Part shown: one piece after another, positions 22,992 through 31,182 of the stretch
Numbering within the stretch: the stretch's first letter is position 1
How the letters are laid out: each line of letters begins with the position of its first letter
Assembly: GCA_002104905.1 (NCBI GenBank)
Contig: MCFE01000010.1
Location: 1-64,000, forward strand
Direction: 5' to 3'
DNA: 64,000 bases
Origin: Basidiobolus meristosporus CBS 931.73
Lineage: Eukaryota; Basidiobolomycota; Basidiobolomycetes; Basidiobolales; Basidiobolaceae
The notes under the pieces: model-generated
What the model saw: only the letters and a program-made list of their open reading frames with translations
Database searches by the model: none
Told to the model about the DNA's origin: nothing
Translations under genes and position numbers: made by a program

Positions 22992-24455
22992 ATGGGTATA
23001 GCACATAATCGGCTTTTCAGGACATCTGCCATAGCTTTTGTTGTGGTAGGTATTCTATGCCTAGTGATTATCACTCCAATTGTCCATCACCACAAAAAAC
23101 ACGAGTATCATCGTAACAATTATAACGAGGCCCTGGCTCCTTTAAACCAAACCAACTCGAACACAGCCATCGAAAACCCCTCACCCTTGATTACCACTGC
23201 TACCGCTGCCTCTGTAGCCACCCCTACACACATCTCAAAATGGATCGATTCTGACACCCCACAGGAGGTCAGGAACAAGGTAGCTGGCGGTCAAAACTTC
23301 ACCTTGGTGTTCTCCGATGAGTTCAACACCCCGGGACGTAAATTCGCTGAGGGCGAAGATCCCAAGTGGACTGCCGTGGATCTCTGGTATTGGTCAACTG
23401 GAAACATGGAATGGTTGAGCCCAGATGCTGTGACCACCTCTGATGGAAGCATGAAGATCCAAATGACCAAGCAAGAAATCAACGGCCATCAATACAGAAG
23501 TGGCATGGTTCAGAGTTGGAACAAGTTCTGCTTCACTGGTGGTATTATCGAGGTGAATGTCTCGCTTCCTGGCAGAGGTGATATTCCAGGATTCTGGCCA
23601 GCTGTGTGGACTATGGGTAACTTGGGAAGAGCCGGATATGGGGCCACCACCGATGGCACCTGGCCATATACCTATGATACATGTGACAGTGCCGTGGGGG
23701 CCAACCAAAGTCTGCCGTATCCTTTGTCCAGACAGCCAGGTCAGAGGCTAAACAAGTGTGTCTGTCCCGGTGAAGATCATCCCAACCCAGGAACCGGTCG
23801 TGGTGCCCCTGAGATTGATGTGTTTGAAGCGGCTGGTATTGACAACAAGAACGGGGTCGTAACACTATCCGACCAAGTCGCTCCTTTCGACTTTGATTAC
23901 ACTGCTAATGCAGAATACATCTCTATCTATGGTAAAGATACAACCAGAAATTCTTATACAGGAGGCGTATATCAGCAATGCGTTTCCGCTGTCAATACGG
24001 TTCCCCTGGACGCTTATGAAGGCAAAGCATTCCAAACCTACTCGTTCGAATATGTGCCTGGGCCTGAGGGATATATTATCTGGAGAATCAACGATCAAGA
24101 TATCTGGAGACTGGATGCGGCAGCAATTGGGCCAGATGCGCGTTCCGAGGTTGCCCAAAGACTTATCAGTGCTGAGCCTATGTCTATTATCATGAACTTG
24201 GGTATGTCCTCAAGCTTCGGATGGGTAGACTTGGAGCAGCTACCATTCCCAAGCACCATGTGGATTGATTATGTTCGTGTTTACCAACTGCCAGACAAGA
24301 TCAGCGTAACCTGTGATCCCCCAGGCTATCCCACCACCCAGTATATCAAGGATCATATGAACGCTTACAATAACACAGCATTCAGATACTGGAAGGATGC
24401 CGGATACGAGTTCCCCAAGTATAACGTTGATGGCAGCTGCCCTAGCTCTATCTAA
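22992..24455 (+). CDS. GH16 KRE6/SKN1-like glucan enzyme, copy 3
   Basis: 487 residues. I chose the ATG at 22992 because MGIAHNRLFRTSAIAFVVVG aligns end to end with the start of copy 2; an in-frame ATG at 22895 would add a 32-residue leader not found in the other copies. One membrane helix, a short stem and a GH16 domain with RGAPEIDVFEA follow. From 23295 to 23803 the DNA is almost identical to copy 1, and then it diverges clearly (for example DNKNGVVTLSDQ against LNKNGVVSLSDQ). All catalytic residues are kept. Same predicted role as its neighbours, possibly with shifted substrate preference. Confidence 0.92.
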   Translation: MGIAHNRLFRTSAIAFVVVGILCLVIITPIVHHHKKHEYHRNNYNEALAPLNQTNSNTAIENPSPLITTATAASVATPTHISKWIDSDTPQEVRNKVAGGQNFTLVFSDEFNTPGRKFAEGEDPKWTAVDLWYWSTGNMEWLSPDAVTTSDGSMKIQMTKQEINGHQYRSGMVQSWNKFCFTGGIIEVNVSLPGRGDIPGFWPAVWTMGNLGRAGYGATTDGTWPYTYDTCDSAVGANQSLPYPLSRQPGQRLNKCVCPGEDHPNPGTGRGAPEIDVFEAAGIDNKNGVVTLSDQVAPFDFDYTANAEYISIYGKDTTRNSYTGGVYQQCVSAVNTVPLDAYEGKAFQTYSFEYVPGPEGYIIWRINDQDIWRLDAAAIGPDARSEVAQRLISAEPMSIIMNLGMSSSFGWVDLEQLPFPSTMWIDYVRVYQLPDKISVTCDPPGYPTTQYIKDHMNAYNNTAFRYWKDAGYEFPKYNVDGSCPSSI

Positions 24456-25158
24456 GAGTGTCTCTGGCACATTGTAAACATATATCCGGTTTCTTAGTTA
24501 CATACTTTATGAATCCCTACACTTAACTTGTATACCCACGTACCCACGCCTCATATACCCTCCATGGATGATCCTACCAAACAGAACCAATCCGTGGCAA
24601 TCACATATACTCTCTTAGACGTTTATTAAAGCATTTAATTTGTTCAGTTATCTAATCTAACCTCCCAAATAACCCGAATGGTCCAGAAATAGACATAATA
24701 CACATCAAATGGTGAACGGCGAACTCCTGCATTCACGGTGTATCTAAAAGATCAACATCGGGAGGATAAATAATGCGATAAATTATGCGATAAATCACAG
24801 GATCGCACCTGATCTCAGTATATTTCTCGGAAGAAGCCCGAGATTATCAGGCTCAATACGATCATTTCAAATCTCAGCAAGAATTATGATCTCTCGAGGG
24901 TTGGCAAAGAGATCCCAACCAATCATCCAACCATGGTTGGCCATGGTGTAGAATCATGGTGTCGGGCGATTTTTTTTTTCATTTTTTTTTCACCGATTTT
25001 TTTCTTTTGGAGGGAAAAGATTGGGTGTTGGGGGGAGTAAAATTTTGTGCTTATAAGCCAGTGCAGGTGGGAATAGAGACTTTACCCTTGGTTCGTTTAC
25101 GAGTACCAGTGTCTTCTTAAGAAGTTTTTTCTTTCCTATCAATTCCTTTATATCAACC
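24456..25158. promoter_or_regulatory. promoter region of SSB-type Hsp70
   Basis: Contains 3' UTR of GH16 copy 3, then poly-T tracts at 24970-25008, a common feature of strong fungal promoters, and a TATA-like CTTATAAG at 25051-25058 about 100 bases before the start. I saw no well-formed heat-shock element, which fits the growth-linked rather than heat-linked expression of SSB proteins. Confidence 0.45.
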
Positions 25159-27012
25159 ATGGCTACTGAACAATATCAAGGTGCTATCGGTATCGATCTC
25201 GGTACCACTTACTCCTGCGTTGCCGTCTGGGAAGGTGAGCGTGTCGAAATCATTGCTAACGAGCAAGGTAACCGTACCACTCCCTCCTATGTCGCTTTCA
25301 CCGACAGCGAGAGACTTATTGGTGATGCCGCCAAGAACCAAGGCGCCATGAACCCTAAGAACACCGTCTTCGATGCCAAGCGTTTGATCGGTCGTCGTTT
25401 CGATGACCCATCTGTCAAGAAGGATATGGCCAACTGGCCTTTCACCATTATTGACAAGGATGATCAACCTTATGTCCAAGTTCAATACCAAGGTGAGACC
25501 AAGGAATTCTCTCCCCAAGAAATTTCTTCTATGGTCTTGATCAAGATGAAGGAAGTTGCTGAGGCCAAGTTGGGCAAGACCGTCGAGAAGGCTGTCGTCA
25601 CTGTCCCCGCTTACTTCAACGACTCCCAACGTCAAGCTACCAAGGATGCTGGATCCATCGCTGGTCTTGAGGTCCTTCGTATCATCAACGAGCCCACCGC
25701 CGCTGCTATCGCTTACGGTCTTGACTCCAAGACCCAAACCGAGAAGAACGTCCTCATCTTCGATTTGGGTGGTGGTACCTTCGATGTTTCCCTTCTTACC
25801 ATCAACGGTGGTATCTTCGCTGTCAAGGCTACCGCTGGTGATACCCATCTTGGTGGTGAAGATTTCGATCACACTCTCCTTGAGCACTTCAAGCAAGACT
25901 TCAAGCGCAAGCACAAGCAAGACATCTCCGATGATGCTCGTGCCGTCCGTAGATTGAGAACCGCTTGTGAGCGTGCCAAGAGAACTTTGTCTTCCTTGAC
26001 TCAGACCACCATCGAAATCGACTCCCTCTACCAAGGTATCGACTACCAAGCCAACATCACTCGTGCCAAGTTCGAGGAGTTGAACAACGCTCTCTTCGAC
26101 AACACCATTGAGCCCGTCAAGAAGGTCCTCAAGGATGCCAAGTTCGCCAAGAACGAGGTTGACGAGATCGTCCTTGTTGGTGGTTCCACTCGTATCCCCA
26201 AGATTCAATCTCTTCTCCAAGAGTTCTTCGACGGAAAGGAATTGAACAAGTCTATCAACCCTGATGAAGCCGTTGCCTACGGTGCTGCCGTCCAAGCTGC
26301 TGTCTTGACCAACACCTCTGGTTCCGAGAAGACCCAAGATCTTCTCCTTCTTGATGTCGTCCCCCTTTCTCTCGGTGTTGAGATGGAAGGTGGTGTCATG
26401 GCTGTTGTTGTTCCCCGTAACACTCCTATCCCCACCATCAAGAAGAAGGTCTTCACCACCACCCACGACAACCAAACCACTGTCGAGTTCCCTATCTATG
26501 AAGGTGAGCGCCCCATGACCAAGGATAACAACCTCCTCGGTAACTTCCAACTCAGCGGTATCCCCCCTGCTCCTCGTGGTGCCCCCGAGCTTGAATGTAC
26601 CTTCGACCTTAACGCCGATGGTATCCTCAAGGTTACCGCCCAAGAGAAGGCTTCCGGTCGCAAGGCCAACATCACCATCTCTAACAGCTCTGGCCGTTTG
26701 AGCGCTGCCGATATTGAGCGCATGGTCAAGGATGCCGAGAAGTTCAAGGATGAGGACAAGAAGGCTGAAGCCCGTGTCCAAGCCAAGCAAGAATTGGAAT
26801 CCTACATCTACCAAATCGAAGGTTCCATGTCCGACATGAACGTTGCCATGAAGATGAAGCGTGGTGACAAGGAGGCCATTGAGAACGCTTTGTCCGATGC
26901 CATGGAATTCTTGGACATCAAGGCCAACGAGGCTTCCCAAGATGAGATCTCCTCCACTCACCGCAAGCTCCAGAAGACCGTCTCTTCCGCTTTCCGCAAC
27001 CTCTACAAATAA
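25159..27012 (+). CDS. SSB1: ribosome-associated Hsp70, SSB type
   Basis: 617-residue Hsp70 in one exon. The ATPase domain carries [10 protein letters not shown], the [14 protein letters not shown] signature and [11 protein letters not shown]; the substrate domain and helical lid follow. It lacks the C-terminal EEVD of cytosolic SSA proteins and the length matches fungal SSB (613 in yeast). Other SSB hallmarks are [14 protein letters not shown] at the start and [21 protein letters not shown] proteins sit on ribosomes with the RAC complex and fold nascent chains. Codon use is strongly biased to C-ending and CAA/GGT codons, as expected for a very highly expressed gene. A long antisense open frame covers it and is a by-product of that bias. 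Confidence 0.95.
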   Translation: MATEQYQGAIGIDLGTTYSCVAVWEGERVEIIANEQGNRTTPSYVAFTDSERLIGDAAKNQGAMNPKNTVFDAKRLIGRRFDDPSVKKDMANWPFTIIDKDDQPYVQVQYQGETKEFSPQEISSMVLIKMKEVAEAKLGKTVEKAVVTVPAYFNDSQRQATKDAGSIAGLEVLRIINEPTAAAIAYGLDSKTQTEKNVLIFDLGGGTFDVSLLTINGGIFAVKATAGDTHLGGEDFDHTLLEHFKQDFKRKHKQDISDDARAVRRLRTACERAKRTLSSLTQTTIEIDSLYQGIDYQANITRAKFEELNNALFDNTIEPVKKVLKDAKFAKNEVDEIVLVGGSTRIPKIQSLLQEFFDGKELNKSINPDEAVAYGAAVQAAVLTNTSGSEKTQDLLLLDVVPLSLGVEMEGGVMAVVVPRNTPIPTIKKKVFTTTHDNQTTVEFPIYEGERPMTKDNNLLGNFQLSGIPPAPRGAPELECTFDLNADGILKVTAQEKASGRKANITISNSSGRLSAADIERMVKDAEKFKDEDKKAEARVQAKQELESYIYQIEGSMSDMNVAMKMKRGDKEAIENALSDAMEFLDIKANEASQDEISSTHRKLQKTVSSAFRNLYK

Positions 27013-27263
27013 ATCCGCTCCCCGGAATATCCGTTGATCATGCACTGTGGTTCGAACAGCTTCAATCCCAAATCTGTATAGACTTATAGCTAATAGATAG
27101 TTGAAAATTATCGCTGGATCTTAACAATGACCTTTATTCAATTATCAATAAACTAGTTGTTGCTATCCAATTTGAATGCAATCGATTTTCGTTATAATGA
27201 TTGATATAGCCTACAAACGTTTGGTGTTTCTCTCTATATATATATGGTAGATGACACTCGATT

Positions 27264-29113
27264 TTATTTGGTTTTTTCCCTTTCGAGTGGATACTCAGTG
27301 ATCACTTCAACCGAATTAATTGGTGGGAAGGGGTTCTGCTTGCTGAGTACGACGAGCTTGCGCTGGTGGTTTAAGTATCCTTTGACGTAGCCCTGTACGT
27401 GTGTGTGGAGCCAAGTTAGATTATTAGTCGCGTTACTGAGACGATCAACTTACCTGGTCAATTAGGGAGATTAAAATACACTCGGCATCACCTATATCCA
27501 AATCCTCATCATCGCTGGCCACGGACATTGCTGTCAACACATCCTCGTATGACAAGGTGGGCGGTGATTTGGGGGATGGGTTGTACGTCAACAGAAAACT
27601 AGGGGCAATGGCGATGGGATTAAGTGACTGCTCATTGAAGAACCATTTCTCGACGTCTACCTACACTTTTCTTATCAATTGACGATAGAGAATGATGGCA
27701 CAGCGTTCCTTCAGGATCATGTAGTTTCCTGTGCTCAGGAACCAATCAAGCTGGGCATCCAAGGAGCGCTCGAAGCTTCGAATGTCCCCTTTACCAATTG
27801 CTTGGATGATCCCACTCAAGCGATTTACTAGCCCATATTTCTCCAACAACTCTCGAGAGGGCGGCCTGCCACGGATGATTCTTGTGATGGTCAAGTACAA
27901 GAAAATCAACCTTGGGGGAGGGGGTGGTTGGTCACTATCATGACGAAAGTCGTCGTATTAATTGGGCACATACCGCCGATTCTTGCGCATCTCATCGGGG
28001 CAATGTCGGAATGCGAAATCCAGCTCAGTCTCTGCCTGCATCAAATGGCTTAGGTAAGGACGAAAACAACCACTCCATCGTCTATTGAGCTCACCTTTTT
28101 TATCAAATGTTGATAGAGATACAGTCTTCCAACGTAATACCGGTAGGTGACTTGCTGTGAGATTGGGAAATTCTCCACGCTGAGCTTCGCCTTTTGGATG
28201 TTGTTGATGAAAGTTTGGCACAATCTAATTGTATCCAGCTGGTGAAAGATGTCGTACGTGTTAGCATGTCTATCTTCGAGAGTCAGAGCACGCGGCACCT
28301 ACATTGAAGTAAACTTTGAACGCCAAATTCGTGACAAAATAGATGGCTGGTTTTTTGGATTCTTCGAACGGTGCTCTGCAGGGAAAGGGGATGATCAGAG
28401 TTGGCCGTGAGAGTACATATAAACATCCGCCACCACACAAACCTATCACTAATAATCATGTTGAAGGTCCTCGATAGAATACGTGCTGCGTCGGTGGCTT
28501 TCTTGTTTTTGCTTCGAACACGAGTTTGCTTATCTGCCTGGAGTCCTCGTGTTAAAAACCGCACGTATGGAGTAAATTAGGAGTGCTATATTTCAGTACC
28601 TGCAACGCAAATTCCACCAAATAGCTTGATAGCTTTTTAACCATTGGAACAAGCCACCCAGCATCGCCTGCGTTAAATGCGGGAATGAATTGTCTAGTGT
28701 GTCGGAATTGATTAATCCAAGCTCTTGGACGATCGAAAAAAAACCAAACTATATTACGCAAATACGTCGGCAAAAAGATCGTAGAGATGCGTCAAGTTAG
28801 TAGGGTCCACCTCCTTTATAAATGTAAGATACGCTGCAGTAAGATCGTCATAGGGCCTTTCTGTAATATTCTTCCTACATAACGCTTGGACATTATTCAC
28901 CTAATATAATACAGCGACTAGGTAAATCATGGATCTGTTTGCAGTAATCTTCGTAGAGGTCTGGAAATAACTAACCGATTGCAACTCTTTTTTTAGTGTA
29001 TCTGTATATGAGTTGACATCAAAGTCGAAGTAATATGCAAGAAGATCACCATCTCTGGCACCTCTTGCCTGGGATACCTGCTGTATCGTTTCCAACACTG
29101 TAGGGCAAGACAT
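27264..29113 (-). CDS. PCI-domain protein, PCID2/Thp1 (TREX-2) family
   Basis: Ten exons: 29113-28976, 28900-28758, 28693-28600, 28537-28443, 28375-28303, 28238-28095, 28035-27974, 27910-27665, 27598-27454 and 27392-27264; 422 residues. Introns are 59-75 nt and all GT-AG. The spliced protein follows PCID2 closely: [44 protein letters not shown] and the C-terminal [20 protein letters not shown] with PFPP. PCID2/Thp1 is the PCI subunit of TREX-2, which couples transcription to mRNA export at nuclear pores. The related Csn12 is an alternative, but the NPFPP ending favours PCID2. The start at 29113 is the first ATG giving [12 protein letters not shown]. Confidence 0.88.
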
Positions 29114-29758
29114 GCTTTTGGATTGAAAGTACCCAGTGAACCACAAGGCCTGCCAGCACGTTGCGATAATGTGGATTTTTTCGAAAACAAGATGAACATG
29201 TTTTGATTTAGCAAGTTGATTACCAGGAGGATATTTGATCAACTGGCTAATCAAGAATTCACCTGAGGGTTAATCCTATTTTAGAAGAGAGCATGAGAGA
29301 ACGCTTCACCAATCAATCAAAACACCAGGACCAAATACAAATTAGATAAGCAAGCCTCGTGCATTAACCAAATTTCTTGGCCAGTTCCGATACTGTATGC
29401 ACAATGAGTACCAATTCTCTTACAAACAGTACGGCAACTGGCTCCCATATACGTTCACTCGGGAATAAGGGAACTGTGAGAATTTCCAGTATATTAGTGA
29501 ATGTGAATTCAATACGAACAAGAGCATGAGGGTGAGAACTTCTCGAAAATTCTCACGCAATTGTAGATCATTGGGTTTTGACGGGTATCGATGATGACTT
29601 AGCCGGGACGTTAGCCTCTCGATATATATTCACGTGAGCGATGGGTGATTTCGCAATAGCCCCAACCAAGAGATTATTTGCTTGCACATTGATTTTGGTA
29701 ACCTTATTTCCCTGTTAGCCTTTCAACTTGACAGTAAATATCCTCCATATCTTCAACA
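29114..29758. promoter_or_regulatory. divergent promoter PCID2-like/ETFB
   Basis: 645 bases between divergent starts. Open frames here belong to upstream continuation of the PCID2-like first exon and lack support. No TATA box stands out; a TATATAT run lies near 29622 and a CACGTGA at 29631-29637. Confidence 0.4.
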
Positions 29759-30532
29759 ATGTCTTCCCTTAGAGTCCTTGTCGGTTGTAAGCGTGTCATC
29801 GACTACGCTGTGAAAATCCGCGTCAACGCTGCCAAGACCGCTGTGGAGACCAATGGCGTCAAGCACTCCATGAACCCTTTTGACGAAATTGCAGTTGAGG
29901 AGGCCGTTCGCCTTAAGGAGAAGCTCGGAAAGAAGGTGAGCGAAGTGGTCGCTGTTTCCTGCGGTACTGCTAAGGCACAAGAGACTCTCCGCACTGCTTT
30001 GGCCATGGGTGCTGATCGCGCCATTCACGTTCAAGTGGAAGATGACGCCAAGTTGCAACCTTTAGGCGTTGCCAAACTGCTGAAGGCTATTGTGGAGAAG
30101 GAGAAGATCGACTTGGTCGTTCTCGGCAAGCAAGCTATTGACGACGATTCCAACCAAACCGGTCAAATGTTGGCTGGGTTGTTGAACTGGCCACAAGCTA
30201 CTTTCGCTTCCAAGGTGGAAATTGCCGAAGATAACGCAATCACTGTATCTCGTGAGGTTGACGGTGGCATTGAGACCATCGCCTCCAAGATCCCTGCTAT
30301 CATTACCACCGATCTTAGACTCAATGAGCCCAGATATGCCTCTCTTCCCAACATCATGAAGGCCAAGAAAAAGCCTCTTGCCAAGCTTACACCCGGTGAT
30401 CTTGGTGTTGATGTGGAACCACGTCTCGAGGTTCTCGAAGTCTCTGAGCCTCCCAAGAGAAGTGGAGGTAAGAAGGTCGAATCAGTTGATGAGCTTGTTG
30501 ACAAATTGAAGAATGAAGCTGCCATTTTGTAA
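29759..30532 (+). CDS. ETFB: electron transfer flavoprotein subunit beta
   Basis: 257 residues, one exon. ETF-beta pairs with ETF-alpha in the mitochondrial matrix and passes electrons from acyl-CoA and other dehydrogenases to ETF-ubiquinone oxidoreductase. Diagnostic features are [17 protein letters not shown], the AMP/FAD-binding segment [17 protein letters not shown] and the recognition loop [20 protein letters not shown]. Length matches human ETFB (255). As in other ETF-beta proteins there is no obvious cleavable presequence. An AATAAA polyadenylation-like signal follows near 30619. Confidence 0.96.
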   Translation: MSSLRVLVGCKRVIDYAVKIRVNAAKTAVETNGVKHSMNPFDEIAVEEAVRLKEKLGKKVSEVVAVSCGTAKAQETLRTALAMGADRAIHVQVEDDAKLQPLGVAKLLKAIVEKEKIDLVVLGKQAIDDDSNQTGQMLAGLLNWPQATFASKVEIAEDNAITVSREVDGGIETIASKIPAIITTDLRLNEPRYASLPNIMKAKKKPLAKLTPGDLGVDVEPRLEVLEVSEPPKRSGGKKVESVDELVDKLKNEAAIL

Positions 30533-30802
30533 ATTGATCCCCAAATCTTAAACCTGCATTCACCCAGATTCATTCATACATATCCTCGTCAATCCTCGTC
30601 AATCTTCCTTGAATCGAAATAAAGGCAAAAACGATAGCAACCTCGATGAGACAACAATGTTAGATCTCAATCAGAAACATGTGTCTGATTTGTAACAACT
30701 TTATGTAGAATACTCCTTACAATTGTGTATCATCAGCACCATTTGTGGTTATATAAGCTATCTTCGCTCTACTCATAGTTCACCACTCACCACTCACCCA
30801 TA
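30533..30802. promoter_or_regulatory. promoter of small secreted-protein gene
   Basis: Contains a clear TATA box (TATATAAG at 30751-30758), about 50 bases before the start at 30803, and a CACCACTCAC direct repeat just before the ATG. This core-promoter spacing supports the short gene that follows. Confidence 0.5.
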
Positions 30803-31021
30803 ATGTACATCTACTGCTTGATCGCCATTCTTGGAGCTCTATCCAGCTCGGTCATGTCGCTCCCAATTCTTGATATTGGTGGGACGGTACCCGTGGAGTT
30901 CAGCCCCGTGATCAACATTACCCCTAGATTCCGACCCATAGTCGGTGTCATTGGGATTGGCAGTAACGATCTAGACAGCAGCACCCCAAGAAAAGCCGCT
31001 TTCCCATTCCTTAATTCTTAG
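30803..31021 (+). CDS. small secreted protein, unknown
   Basis: 72-residue frame with a convincing signal peptide: MYIYCLIAILGALSSSVMS followed by a likely cleavage site before LPILDIGG. The mature part would be about 53 residues, contains no Cys, one NIT glycosylation sequon and a proline/isoleucine-rich segment. It ends with a dibasic-like TPRK stretch. A TATA box at 30751-30758 and an AATAAA at 31130-31135 frame it as a compact transcription unit. I recognise no family. It might be a cell-surface peptide, a secreted effector-like protein or a pheromone-like precursor, but nothing in the sequence decides between these. Confidence 0.55.
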   Translation: MYIYCLIAILGALSSSVMSLPILDIGGTVPVEFSPVINITPRFRPIVGVIGIGSNDLDSSTPRKAAFPFLNS

Positions 31022-31182
31022 GATAGCAGTCTTGTAGAAAGTGTGGGTGGTGAGGAGGGTCGATTTATTGTGTAATTAATTACTAATTTCACCGTGTGCC
31101 AAAGGCTACTTGCGGCGAGGTGATTGTTGAATAAATCGATGTATTTAATCTACATTCTTCAATTTTACCATCAAATTCAAGT

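Larger units (their letters stand above)
15696..24455 (+). repeat. tandem GH16 gene array (three copies)
   Basis: Three same-strand paralogues of about 1.5 kb spaced by 2.8 and 1.5 kb. Different segments show different nearest relatives: copies 1 and 3 match in 16017-16140 and 16195-16215, copies 1 and 2 match from 16525 to about 17070, and copies 2 and 3 match at the C-terminal end. This patchwork points to gene conversion after duplication. Confidence 0.88.

Noticed and set aside
25153-27045. 630-codon open frame antisense to the SSB-type Hsp70
   Set aside because: It mirrors the sense gene's strong codon bias (few T/A third positions create few antisense stops), has a low-complexity Leu/Val/Gly/Asp composition and matches no family. 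Such mirror frames over Hsp70 genes are a well-known artefact.
27040-27075. GGTTCGAAC-like B-box suggesting a tRNA
   Set aside because: No acceptor stem, anticodon arm or A-box could be drawn around it; it lies in the Hsp70 3' UTR.
27652-27666. Apparent in-frame stop in the PCID2-like gene (KV then TAG)
   Set aside because: At first it looked like a nonsense mutation. A GTAGGT donor at 27664 and an acceptor ending at 27599 remove it and join RKV to FLL, matching PCID2, so it is intronic.
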